Of a stretch of DNA of 64,000 nt, positions 1-11,530 are shown piece after piece (the first letter of the stretch is position 1; every line of letters begins with the position of its first letter). The DNA comes from Larix kaempferi (taxonomy: Eukaryota; Streptophyta; Pinopsida; Pinales; Pinaceae): assembly GCA_027924585.1 (NCBI GenBank), contig BSBM01000068.1, positions 9,689,001 to 9,753,000 on the forward strand, given 5' to 3'. Under the pieces are notes generated by a model. The model worked only from the letters and a program-made list of their open reading frames with translations. It did not search any database and was not told the origin of the DNA. Made by a program: the position numbers and the translations under genes.

Positions 1-555
1 TAGTATGAGCTTCATTGCTTAAAAAAGGTTTTCCTTGGGTGATAGATAAGGACACTTTCCTTAGGAAAAATTGAGTGTACCCCCTCCTTATAGCTTGAGA
101 ACCAACTCAAAGGCCTACAGTAACATGAGAAGGTGCATCATGCACACCATGCCTTGGCATTTGGACCCCCTATGAGAGAGAGGGAACAACATGGGAATTA
201 ATGCCATTGCTAGGATAGAGCTCTCCTTGGTATATAATGACAAATCTATTGGTGAATCCATTGTTTATTTTGTTTGTTAGATTTTAAATCCAACTTTGGA
301 CAATGAGACCCAACATTTTGTATTATTAAATATATGTAGCTTGTTATAAAGTTACTAGCGACTTCAATGAGGAATAAATCCATATTCCTATTAATGTTAA
401 TTATATGCTTCTTGTGGTGAGAAAGTAGTGGTTCTCAAGTCAAAGTATCTCACCTAGTGACTCCACATTCATTTCACAAGTGTTGAACCTACCTCAAATT
501 GGTGCATTTTTTCCAGCAAACAACTCTTTATTGACAACATCCACTCAAGTTGGGT
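1..555. other. AT-rich spacer, no gene seen
   Basis: No open frame longer than a few dozen codons and no motif that I recognise. It leads directly into the decayed gag region that follows and may be part of the same old element. Confidence 0.5.
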
Positions 556-559
556 TTCT

Positions 560-2265
560 AAGCTTGCCTTGCATATTTCATTAGATCCCATCCTGAAAAA
601 TTTTGTTGCCCTTTTTATTAGAAATATTGGAAAGGACCCTTCTTACAACTACAATTTTATTTAAATTTGAACTCTGTTAATATTGATTTGAATAGGAAGT
701 TCTTCCTCCATTTTTTATCCCTAATCCCTTATGCTCAAATACCCCAAGTTCTAAAATCCATCATTCATCCCTTTCTAGTTGTCATCATGGCCAACAATCA
801 TCATAATTATGGTAATCCTTGTCTAGCTATAAGATATCAACCCCTAATATTGTGTACAACTCTTTAACCCTTGCCTCAATGGATATCTAAAAGTCTTTCC
901 AAAATTCAGTGGAAGTGATTGTAGAGGTGGTATGAACATATCACATCATTTCAATATTACACTAATGGACTCCTTGTTCAAGAGCATGAAGATGTTTTCA
1001 TACATATTTTTGTACATTCCTTGGAAAGGATGCTAGATCCCACCCAATTTAGGAACTTGATAGTGAACTCCATATCCACTTGGGAGCAATTGCATGATTG
1101 TTTCCTACATAGGTGGGGAAAGAGAAAAGATCATTTCTATATATTAATGGAATTTAATTCTTTATAGAAGGATGACCTTGAAGGTGAAACAACATCCAAT
1201 GATAGGTTCCTCAATTCTTATCTTGGATTCTCTAAAATGTTAGGCCTTTAAAATCTTATGCCTTATTAACTTATAATCCTACCCAAAGTTCTTATACTAT
1301 ACCTTAGAGAAATAAATTCATTAAATATGGATTCCATGCTTGATGATGCATTAGATCTTAAAGGTAGCATGCTGGCTTCCTCTCATCCCCATTATCCCAA
1401 GGAAAGTGAAAATTAAGACTCCATCTTATACTGCAGATCTAATAGATTCTTCTTGTTTACATGGGGCCTCCTAACACTGTCATAATTTGAACAAGGTGGG
1501 AGGGAAACATTTAGGGTTACATTAAAATGGAAAAAGCATCTATCAAAGGAAACCCTTGAGCCCATTACATTTATAAAACATCAATTTTAGTATAATGTGC
1601 CATCATATTCTGATGAAGTGGGGGTGTTCATAAATTGTGAAGGGCACATTCAAGGTGAAAAACTTCCTATGTTAATATTTTAGCTTGAGGAAGGAATTGT
1701 TAAAACCAACAATGGTTGATCACGCCCTTCATTTTTTAAAATAATTTTCAACCAAAGGATAAAATAAAAGAATATGGTGATTTGCAATTTGTAAGTTATG
1801 AAATGAATTATTCATCTAAGGAATGAATGTTGATTTAGAGGTTAGGAACCATGAAGATAAAAAAAAAATTAACATGTGGGTTTTGAAAATCATGAGCTAC
1901 TTAATGAACCTTTGGCTATTTGGAATGATAGTGCTGCTAAAAATTGTATTCTCCAACCTTCATCAGATGCCAATTTTGATTTGAATAATGAAATTCAAGA
2001 AGGAAATTAGTCTCGACATAAAGGATTTGAGAATGCTAAACTACTTGGAGAATACCTTCCTTATTTGATCAATGACAATTTGAGCTCAAATAATTATCAA
2101 GCATCATTGGTGCATGTTTTTGATGTGCACAAGGAAAATAATCATCCATCCATTAAAAGAGAAGAGGCATTGGTAGTTGTCCCTGCATGTGTTTATTGTA
2201 AGCCCCCCTTGCCTTACTTCTTTTTACTATACCATAAACATTACATGAACATAAATACTACCTAA
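560..2265 (+). pseudogene. decayed Ty3/gypsy-type gag remnant
   Basis: Scattered frames on the plus strand match the usual layout of a plant Ty3/gypsy Gag. Around 960-1020 a segment reads EHEDVFIHIFVHSLE, then at about 1075-1165 comes STWEQLHDCFLHRWGKRKDH, the W-x2-L-x3-F core of the capsid-like domain, and near 1195-1230 a segment resembling the F-x-x-F/Y step after it. Stops and frame changes fall every 20-60 codons. A later fragment, with its longest open stretch at 2065-2265, holds SIKREEALVVVPACVYCKPP and could be downstream linker, although I cannot assign it. No LTR, zinc knuckle or polymerase was found next to it, so this is an orphan fragment. What is seen is the capsid-like motif order; assignment to Ty3/gypsy is by family resemblance. 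Confidence 0.5.
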
Positions 2266-2269
2266 AGGA

Positions 2270-5200
2270 TGCTATGCATTGTGTTCATAATTAAGAATTC
2301 CATTGATCTAGGCATGATATTTTGATGATTTATTCAATGACAATAGCTACAATAACAATATATGAAATAAGCTTGTAACCATGATGAATAACTAAAATAA
2401 CCCATGTCTAACATTAATTAAGCAATACAAATTTGATAAAAAGTACATGTTTAGATGTTATATGTGTCCAAGAATGTAGTAATAATATAGGGGAAATAAG
2501 CTTCTATCTTCACCCTCCTTCTATGCCCAGAATGAAATTAAACCTCCCTTCCAATTATGAGCCTAGTCGGCTTCCTAGCTCGAAGAAAGCTTTAAGTTTC
2601 TTGGCACTCTATTCCCATGACTCTAAGAACAATAATGCACAATATTCTAAGAACTTGTTCCATGAAAATATTTCTTCCAAGAATTCTTCCACCTCTCAAC
2701 AAGCTCCAACCTCTCCATAAACTTAAAAAAAAAGAACTCCCCTCATCAGCTCTTCACCCTCTATATTTATCAGATTTCCATACACATCTTTCAAAGTCTC
2801 CTCAACCACCCTCATTTATGGGCCATCAACCAACCCTTCTAGATTTTAGGGAAAAATATATCTAAAATAAAATAATGAAACGAATAATAATAAAATAAAA
2901 TGGAAATTCATTTTTTTCATGCTAGCTTATAAATGAACTCGACATTTTCCCCCAAAATTTATGGCACCCACCCTACCTATTTAATTCATCGTACCAACCA
3001 TAATGAAAGTCAAGAAGGGTATTTAATGCTACTAGATATTTATATGTATTCAATATACTACCTACAATCATTAACCATTCATTTAATAATTAATACATCA
3101 ATTAATTATACTAGTGTACATGCACATTGTAGGTATATGTAGCTAGTGTATACATAACTGCACATGTACTAATTATAAACAATCGCGTAGCCTAAAAGTT
3201 CAATGATTTGGCCCAGAGAGGATATATTTTTCCGGCATGAATTCGACGAAATCCCAGAAGAAAATTTTAAAATCCTACAAAACATTGTTAAACTTGCATA
3301 ATCTAAGCACCCCTAAGGTTTTTGAGGGACTTGAATTCATCTATGCATTCAAAAAAATGAATTGAACAACAAAAATTTCAAATTTATTGGAAAAAAAACC
3401 ATTGTATTCCATCCAAAAACTCTAGACGAGTGAAATCGTCAAATGTTTAGACTTATTTGTAAACAATCATTTGCTCCAATTCATATTTCATGTATGTTCT
3501 CATTCTCATCCAAGTATGCAAGATAACAAATAGAAATCTCAACATCTAACAATCACACTAGTTTACAATAATTAAATAAAACAACACAACATACTTGTAT
3601 CATCACACATCAGTAAAGAATGACTTTTAGCACACAAAAGTAACCAAATTGTTAACTATCTAATTCACAACAATCTTCTAAATTACTCCGAACCATCCTT
3701 CAACCCCTAACCTACTTCCATCTTCCACATCCTATCATTTCCTCTACTAGAATATGCTAGAGTGTCAACTATATTGATCTAACTCCAAATAGAAACCGTA
3801 AGTGAAAGTGTCGACTATATGGACCAAGCCTCCTCGACATTCAACTCGTATTCATCATCACACAACTTGGGGAGTGTGTCTCAGCACAACCCTCCCATGA
3901 CTCCAAGTTTCAGAGGATACACAGTGGGTAATACCTTCACCTCTCCTGATATAACTAGGGTCAACACCCTATATTGAGCCATACTGTGCAATTATTGTTC
4001 TTATAGTTACGTCATTGAAAAACCATTATGGGCAAGCTATACATCTTGTCAAAATCACACTTACCCATAGATCGTTGCAATGTATGAAATCATAAGTTAA
4101 ACCAAAAGTAAAAATTATAGTATACACTATATTCCTTATGTCTATGGAATCCAAGTTACCTCAACACCACATTTATTTGGCTATTGCATAAGCCATCAAC
4201 CTATAGGTTAGCTCATCAATAACTCATATGCATGCATATGTATGACAAATTTCCATGTGATAAGCAATATTGTGTATTGAGGTTCAATAAGAAACATATG
4301 TTTATTCACACCATGCCTCACATTTGTTATACATTAGCAATATAAATTTGAACAAATATCCATGTATTGAAATTTAACATTTTAATTACATATTCAGACG
4401 AATCACATAACTATTGTCATCATAAGCATATAATGGTAAGCTCATATACTGTGAACACATAAATTGGTCCAACTGTCCACATAATGTCTTTATCAATCTA
4501 GCTGAGTTCAAATAGAAATGATCAATGAATTACTAGGATGAGAGAAAAAATTCTAGATAACTGGCTTAAAATGAGGGGCATTACATTCATGAAAATCTTA
4601 TTGTACTTTGGGCTAGAGATGATCATCAAAGAGAGAGATATTCTCCAAGGATGGTTGCATTTTCTGGGTGGTAGTTACAAAGTGGAAAAATAATGATGGT
4701 ATGAGATAGAAGACTGGAAAATACGATGATATTATATTTCAAAGAAGATGAGGTTGCAAATTAAGGAGGCATCTATGACAACAAAGAATAGTGTTGCCCT
4801 AAATATAAAGCTAGAGATGAGACACAAATTCTACAAACCACTGAATATCCAAACCTTCAATTTGATGGTAACATTTATCATGGTGGTGATAGTGAGAAGA
4901 TAATGGATGATTTAACATCTAGGAAGTGAATGAGAAGTGTAGATTTGACATTCAAAGACACATCTAATTTATTTTATGCACTTATTTTTTATCCCAAATA
5001 CATTAAAGAAATAATTCTTCATTAAGACCCAATTCCATCATGGATGGAGGATACTTTCCATAAAATAGACCAGAAAAACATATGTCAGAGATGAGTATTT
5101 CATTTATTATTTAAATATTTTCTCACTTATTTACATTGGGAATTCAATGGTGAACAGCGTTGCTCTAATCTTGTTTGTGCCTCACGTAGTGCTTTCCCAT

Positions 5201-5730
5201 CCTAGGCACATTTTGTGGTTTTTAGTGATATATGGACCTACCCTTTTTCATGCAAACCCCAATGCCATTACCGTCCTATTAGCTCTCTACATGGACAAGT
5301 CCCACATCCTTGTCAAGCTACATACATGGTTCTATTGGTGGTGCCATGTCACTTGGTGGGCCCACTTGCTAGTTAGGTTAGGTAGTTAGATTTTCATTTC
5401 TTCTTAGTTAATTCTCAACATTTCACTTTTAGTATTTCCATTGTTTAGCTTTATTTTACACATGTTGTCCTAAAAGAGGAGTTTGAGGAGAAGCAAAGTG
5501 TTCACTCCATAGCCCAATTTTGACTTCATAGTTCAATTTTTTACTCCATAACCCAATAGATAAGCCATTGTTCTGGTCAACCTAGAATCTGGTTCTTGGC
5601 ATCTCATATGGAAGAGACAATTTATAGAAGGATCCACTACCCAAAAGTAGCCATTTAGCCAGTGAGGCCCACCTTGGGCCAATTTTTGCAAATTAATGAA
5701 AGACATAATTGAATGCAAAAAGTGGATCAT
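2270..5730. other. gene-free AT-rich spacer
   Basis: Very AT-rich with short frames only, such as 2433-2720 and 5147-5389, that show no recognisable motif and no neighbouring fragments in the same frame. No paired repeats, LTR ends or RNA genes were noticed. It may contain decayed transposon sequence beyond recognition. Confidence 0.5.
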
Positions 5731-5734
5731 ACAT

Positions 5735-6110
5735 GTTTATTGAAGTCATTGACCATGTTGGAGTTCATGGAATCCGATTCCAAGTTGTAGAGGTATGAAA
5801 AATGGTTTCTACCCATATGAACCACCTTGGGTGAAATTGTATTTTTAGGCCAAACGAGTAATTCACGTGAACTGAATGGTTTAGGTAGGGTTTTTGAGGT
5901 CACTAATTATGTTGGAGCTGACAAAGTCAAATTATGAGATGAAAAGGTATGAAAACACGGTAGGACATGCTTTACGCCAAACTGAGCTTACATGGAAAAT
6001 GACCCATCTAAGGTTAAGCATTGGCTCAAATATGTTTATTAAGGTCACGAAGCATCATGGGGATGCCATAATTCAATTCCAACCTCTAAAAATACAAAAA
6101 TGAAACATTA
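5735..6110 (+). repeat. three degenerate copies of a ~150-bp unit
   Basis: Similar phrases recur at about 5738, 5896 and 6038: a 'gtca…atgttggag' core, then a run like 'attccaa' and then 'aggtatgaaaa' or a variant. The spacing is about 140-160 bases. The copies are diverged and the match is by eye. Function unknown. Confidence 0.3.
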
Positions 6111-6479
6111 AAAAATTCTTGCTAGGATGCCAAGTTTCCACTTCTACTATATGAAATATATCATAAAGACATCGAAAGATATCATGTAGCCATTCATTTG
6201 AAATCCCTCTATTTCTGCTACACATAACTTATGACAGAACATAATTCAATTTCTATATGTGGAAGATATAACTATCAAAATCATAGAAACCAAGGAGGCA
6301 TGTGTTTTTAGTGGGTTTTTGGCCTATTTTATGTGCAATTTTCATTTGGATGTTTCTCTCTCTCCATCCACTAATCGAGAAACCATTTTAGGAGGTTTTT
6401 GATAAGGCTAGGGGCTACATACCACATGGTTATTTCAACCCCGTGCAAACCATGTGAGGGTTACTGATTAAGTGGCTTG

Positions 6480-7090
6480 AGGTACGTACTAGCAGGATGA
6501 AACCAAGGCATCAAATGCTTCTACTCTTGTATGAGCTCGAGGATCACGTTTCCTTTTGATATGATGTTACTTGCAATGCTGTTACTTCCCGAAGACATGG
6601 TATTGCCAAGATCTTGTGATACTTAAGAATTTGGTCTTCGACCGATGCTCGAGTATAGGAGTAGACAAGCACTAGCATGGAAATACCGAGTCAACAAAGA
6701 GGATGTGGAGTATCAACTATTACAACTATTTGTTGTTGTAATTATGTAATGAAATGTTCTATTTTATACATTGGTTATAACATCGTAATTACACAATAGA
6801 TCTTATGCTATGTATTGATTAGAATGACCTTAAGAATCTATGATTCTCAAGGCATTCAAATATCCTATTTTTGAAGGTTCTTATTCGAAGGAATGTATAA
6901 AGAGACTGAGCCCTCTTGGGTTCAGGGGGTTCAATAGAGAGAAAAGGGAGCATAACAAAATACTATTGAACTTATTGTATTACTCCTTTTTCATAATAGA
7001 ATCATGATAATTCATGTGATATAATTTTTAATCCGTGCATTGTTTCAGTAGCCCTGATTGGAGAAGGAAGGGCCCCCTTCCCTAATCAGG
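6480..7090 (+). repeat. possible solo LTR or LTR fragment with TATA box
   Basis: A TATAAAG box at about 6896 is followed by a GC-richer transcript-start-like stretch, the arrangement seen in the U3/R part of plant LTRs. No matching second LTR, clear TG…CA ends or target duplication was found in the window, so this is a tentative call from promoter architecture only. Confidence 0.25.
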
Positions 7091-7099
7091 AGCTGCCAT

Positions 7100-7519
7100 T
7101 CCATTTGTTTTGATTAGATAGATTTGATTGGGGTTTGTTTCATAATTCTGAGTGTTGTAGTTGCTATTAATTTGTGTGGATTGTTATTTGATTTCTATTA
7201 AATGTAATTTACACAAGTTGTTACTCACAAGGTTGATTGATTAATAAAAGAACCGACAACTCTTGTTATTACCATTATTCACAGAGCTTGGCCAATTGAT
7301 GATTTATGTTACTGATGTCACTTTTGTAGATTATAGTTTCATTGTTATCATTGCATCTTGATTGTGTTTCCCTTTCATAGATTGTCTTTCTCTCTTTTCT
7401 TATAGTAGGTGCATTCTCTTTAAAAATCATTGAGAGCCTGTACTTGGTTGGAATGTTATTACTTGTTAGTTGTTGATAGGTAGATTTATTTAGCAAGTGT
7501 GATTTTCCTTCCAAGCATA
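7100..7519. other. gene-free spacer before the 27-bp array
   Basis: AT-rich sequence with one short minus-strand frame (7275-7514) lacking motifs. Nothing else supported. Confidence 0.4.
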
Positions 7520-7524
7520 GAGTT

Positions 7525-7705
7525 CTATGATTTCATTTACAAGAAGAGAGTTGTGTGATTTGCTTTACAAATAGAGAGTTGCGTGATATCCTTTACAACA
7601 TCAGCTATGTGATTTCCTTTACAAATAGAGAGTTGAGTGATATCCTTTACAACATGAGCTATGTGATTTCCTTTTTAACAAGAGTGTATGTGTGATTCCT
7701 TTCCT
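7525..7705 (+). repeat. tandem array, ~27-bp unit (54-bp higher order), ~7 units
   Basis: The unit starts GTGATTTCCTTTACAA and alternates between an '…atagagagttg' form and an '…catgagctat' form, giving a 54-bp dimer whose two best copies start near 7567 and 7621. Outer units are more diverged. It lies upstream of the LTR fragment beginning near 8033. Confidence 0.75.
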
Positions 7706-8032
7706 TACAGTCGTGTGGATTTTATTTGATGAAGGTTGTCTAGATTGATTATTCCATTGAAGAGTAGTTTTGATTGAGTATGGTTTTTCCTTTATTAGAG
7801 AGCAACATTGATTTCATAACTTTAGGATAAATTTCCCTTCAAGAAGAGTGGACTGATTGTGTTGTCCTTTCATGTATTGTGTGATCATTTAGAAGTTCAT
7901 CACTACAAAAGAATTTGTAGCCGACATAGTCTTTGCATATAACTTTGAAACAAAAGACGATTCCTGGTTTGATAATTAATGTGAGTGCTATTTAAGTGTC
8001 CTATAAAGATAGTTAGAAAGCCCCAACAATCT

Positions 8033-8328
8033 TCCTCTCAACTTATGAACAAGTGTGTGCTTTAGGCTTGGTCTTAAAGAAAATTTGATCTCTTATATCT
8101 TGTGCTAATTTCTTGTTATTAATTGAAGAAGTGTGTAAGTTTATTGATAAACTAGGCTTCATGGTATCATGATTATCCTTAATCCTTGTATGAATACAAT
8201 TACACATGTTGGATGAGTTAGTTAACCAAAATAAAAAATAAATAAAATAATTGTTATTTTCAATCTTAATGTCCAATAGTGTCTTGGATTATGTATGTTT
8301 TAGGTAGTCGGTAAGGTGGGACCTGACA
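8033..8328 (+). repeat. LTR 3' portion, copy A
   Basis: Homologous to 15290-15575. Ends in …GGGACCTGACA, the expected CA terminus directly before a primer-binding site. The 5' boundary is only where similarity to copy B begins; the true LTR start was not found. Confidence 0.55.
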
Positions 8329-8330
8329 TA

Positions 8331-8342
8331 TGGTACCAGAGC
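8331..8342 (+). promoter_or_regulatory. primer-binding site, initiator-Met-tRNA type
   Basis: TGGTACCAGAGC, one base away from the common plant LTR-element site TGGTATCAGAGC, two bases downstream of the LTR end. Confidence 0.75.
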
Positions 8343-8750
8343 TAGCTATAGCACTAGGGCCTAATGGACCTGCGTGTTTGTTGGAGTTGTCATTTTATTA
8401 TTTCTTGGGTATGTGGAATTCCATGTATGCTGGTTTGGATGCATGAGGTTGCATGCAATGTTGATTATGTATTATTGTGTGAAGGTCATTAAGGAACAAC
8501 CAGAAAAAAGGAATGTTGTACCTTTCCTGTACTTTTGGTAAGGACGTTTGTGGGTATGATAAAGGCCTTCATGAGATTTTGTAGCCAGTATTTGACTCAA
8601 ATTTGCTAATGTAAATTATAGAGCAGATATAAAAATCATGATTGAAGGACTCTAACTTATCTAAATGCCTTGTCCTTTTAGGTTGATTTGGTCTAACCTT
8701 GAAATAGAGCTCTTGCTCTTATTTTCAACATAAATTAATTTTGTGTGTGG

Positions 8751-8783
8751 GGTGATTCCATGAAGATGGGTAACTCTTTTTGG
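8751..8783 (+). repeat. left terminal inverted repeat
   Basis: Pairs with 9976-10008. Shared core GGTGA-TCCATGAAG-TGG, then a T-rich TTTTTGG inner edge. Confidence 0.8.
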
Positions 8784-9559
8784 ACAAATATGACGGTGAC
8801 GGAAATTTTACCCATGTATTAAATTGAATCCCTCGAAACTCATATTTGCCACATGAATTTTGACATGCGGTTGAAAAATGAAATGTAGAGAATTATGTTG
8901 GATTTCCAATGATATTTTTTTTCAAAATATACCAATGTCATTTATGGTGTCGAATTTTCATTTAATGAAACGTGTGTACTTAAAAATTTGAAGAGCAATT
9001 AACAAGTAGTTTGTGTTCATGCACAATAATTTAATGTTAAAGTAATAATTTAAAAAAATGAAATATGTGAACATGATCTAGACAGAATGCACTAGTGCTT
9101 ACCTATTTTTCTTTTATTTTTTCTCGAAAAATTATATTTATTATTCTTTTTCGAAACCGACCAATGAATATTTCAGTCGCATTTTGCACACATGTGTGTT
9201 CTTGCACCAAATATTTTGATAGTTTACATAATTTGCAAAACTAAAAATACCCTTTTGAAGAGGACGCGTTTATCTAGTGCTTGTGTATTTTTTCAAATTT
9301 TTTGGATGTATATTTTGAATGTTGTGGATTTATCTTTGAGCTCAATCGAAGTTGTCGGCAGGGTTTTTTAGGGAAAGTTTTAGTAGAAATTTAAAAACAA
9401 AAGACATGCGAACATAAAAATTCGTAAATTTTATGTATCTGGATAGAGGATTCATTGACGAATCCAATGGTATCAAGTCCTCCCATTAATGTGCATTTAA
9501 TGACATGGTTTAACCCTCTGGAAGGCAGACAAAACTTTCATTCTGCAGTGAAAAGGGCT

Positions 9560-9950
9560 CTCGGCCTATTTTTAGGCCCTCGATCGAGCTATTTTCTCGA
9601 TCGAGGTATTTAAAATACCTCAATCGAGGTTTTAATTAGACCTCAAGGTTTTAATTAGACCTCGATCGAGGGTTTTAACTAGACCTTGATCGAGGTATTT
9701 TAAAATCCTCGATCGAGCAAATTGCTCGATCGAGGGCCTAAAAAAAGGTTGCGGGCCTTTTTTTATTTTTTTTCAAAAGCTAGATCGAGCTTTTCAAAAG
9801 CTAGATCGAGCTTTTGAAAAGCTAGATTGAGGTCTTGTTTCAGTCCTTGATCAAGGTATTTAAAACCCTCGATTGAGGTATTGTCAAGCCCTCGATCGAG
9901 GTATTTTAAAACCCTCGATCGTGGTTTTAAACCTCAATCGAGGGTATGAA
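9560..9950. repeat. palindrome cluster built on CTCGATCGAG
   Basis: The 10-base palindrome CTCGATCGAG occurs perfectly at 9579, 9596, 9661, 9708, 9725 and 9891, with one- or two-base variants between. A 20-base perfect inverted repeat pairs 9569-9588 with 9725-9744. A 33-base near-perfect palindrome lies at 9596-9628 (16-base arms, one mismatch). Strong foldback potential. Confidence 0.85.
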
Positions 9951-9975
9951 AAACAAATTTTTTGGGTTCTTCTTT

Positions 9976-10008
9976 CCAAAAATGGTGAACCAACTTCATG
10001 GATTCACC
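9976..10008 (-). repeat. right terminal inverted repeat
   Basis: Inverted partner of 8751-8783; the last 15 bases match with a single mismatch. Confidence 0.8.
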
Positions 10009-10868
10009 TTGTGGAATGTTGTTAACATGGAAATGGGATCCATAGTTGTGTATCTTTAATCATATGTGAGAATATGGCTTATTTCTTGTGAGCTTCAGTT
10101 GATAATGCTTTTGTGAATACATAATTCATCTTGCTTAAATAGTGGTAAGGTAATGGTTGTTTCAAAGGAGAATTTGGAATGAGAATGGATCTCCTATGAA
10201 GCTTTGAAGTTGTGTTTGCTTGGTCCAAGATGGGGTGGTGGGGATGCTACGAAAATATATGCCTCATGTAGTTTTGGTATAAACCAGAGCTTCTGAGTGA
10301 CTTGTAATTAAATGGAAAATGGAAATGGTAAATCCTAATTATATGAATAAATAGTTGTCTTTAAGAGCTAAAATTTCATTGAACAAAGTCAGGACTTAAC
10401 ATCGAGGAGTTTGTAGTAGATTTAATTAAGATTTTGAGTATGTAAGAAGCTTGGCATCAAGGAAAGATGGTAGTTCATGATTGATTGTGTTCAATGATGA
10501 TAATCTTGATGCTCTAAAAGTAAACCCTTGAGTTGGAATTTTGTTTTTGAGGGTGGAACTTTTTGGCATGATCTAGTAATTGACCTTGGGGTTATAGTCT
10601 CAATGGCTTGATGAGGATGTCACGATAGCAATCGAGTTTTAAGGATTGGAATTTGGATCTCATAATTCTATTATGAGTACATGTTGGTTGAATGAGGATG
10701 GACCGATTGTGCTTAACAAAATGGCCCTTTCTTGTGGAAACTTTTAGCTTTGGCATTTCCTAGGATTGATGTGATGTAGCAAGGGTGCTACAAATGGGTA
10801 TCCCTTGTATGGTTTGTGTTAAAAGCAAAAACATGTGATTTTTTTTTCTTAATGGTCAATGATGGTTA

Positions 10869-11335
10869 ACTAGAACCTAATGATTTGGTGTTGGATTTTT
10901 CATATGTTTTCATGTTTTCACATGTTATAAGAAGCTTGACATTACTTGGAAATGTCAATATGTAAATGATTATGCATTAACATGTAATCTTGAGTCTTAA
11001 CTCTATCTTGGGTAGATTTTAGATAGAAATTTGTGGCACCTATAGGGTGATGTCTTTGTTTATTAAAACGTGATGGTTGAAAATGGAATTTTGGGTGTTT
11101 CTTACTAGAACCTAATGATTTGGTGTTGGATTTTTCATATGTTTTCATGTTTTCACATGTTATAAGAAGCTTGACATTACTTGGAAATGTTATGTAAATG
11201 ATTATGCATTAACATGTAATCTTAAGTCTTAACTCTATCTTGGGTAGATTTTAGATAGAAATTTGTGGCACCTATAGGGTGATGTCTTTGTTTATTAAAA
11301 CGTGATGGTTGAAAATGGAATTTTGGGTGTTTCTT
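10869..11335 (+). repeat. tandem duplication, 235-bp unit x2
   Basis: 10869-11103 and 11104-11335 are nearly identical, with a 5-base deletion in the second copy. The paralogous leader has a single copy (about 16868-17105), so this duplication arose in copy A after the two diverged. Confidence 0.9.
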
Positions 11336-11530
11336 GGTAAGATTTATGTGTTCACATGAGTTGAATATAAGAATTATGTATTTCCTTGGATGCCATGAAG
11401 TAGAAAGGATGCTATGTATTTATACATTTTTCTTATTGAAGCAACAATTGTATAATGGTGGGAATGTGTTGAATGGTTGTGGAAACCATATGAAGGAAAG
11501 TGTGATGGTTTTACTTTTTCACTTTGAAGA

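Larger units (their letters stand above)
8751..10008. mobile_element. 1,258-bp terminal-inverted-repeat element, non-autonomous
   Basis: The ends form an imperfect inverted repeat of about 33 bases: the left begins GGTGATTCCATGAAG and the right ends CTTCATGGATTCACC, with about 28 of 33 pairs matching. The paralogous leader at 15290-17275 lacks precisely this block, joining its flanks near 16001-16008, so the insertion is supported by an empty site. A short possible target duplication, TGTGG, flanks it, but its exact length is ambiguous. No transposase frame is present; the interior is AT-rich with a dense block of CTCGATCGAG palindromes. The superfamily is not resolved; Mutator-like or foldback are options. 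Confidence 0.8.
8033..11530 (+). mobile_element. gypsy-like LTR retrotransposon fragment (copy A), interrupted
   Basis: The stretch 8033-8750 plus 10009-11530 is about 90% alike by eye to 15290-17275. Both contain the 3' part of an LTR ending …GACA or …TACA, a two-base spacer, a primer-binding site like the initiator-Met-tRNA type, and a long non-coding leader. After the primer site comes 'agcactagggcc', which also follows the primer site of the gypsy element at 38.4 kb, so I infer a related Ty3/gypsy family. No gag or pol was recovered. Homology to copy B ends near 11500. The 1,258-bp inverted-repeat element at 8751 is inserted in the leader, and part of the leader is tandemly duplicated at 10869-11335. 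Confidence 0.65.

Noticed and set aside
9560-9950. Rho-independent terminator or operator cluster
   Set aside because: The context is plant transposon DNA; the palindromes are many, similar and nested in a terminal-inverted-repeat element.
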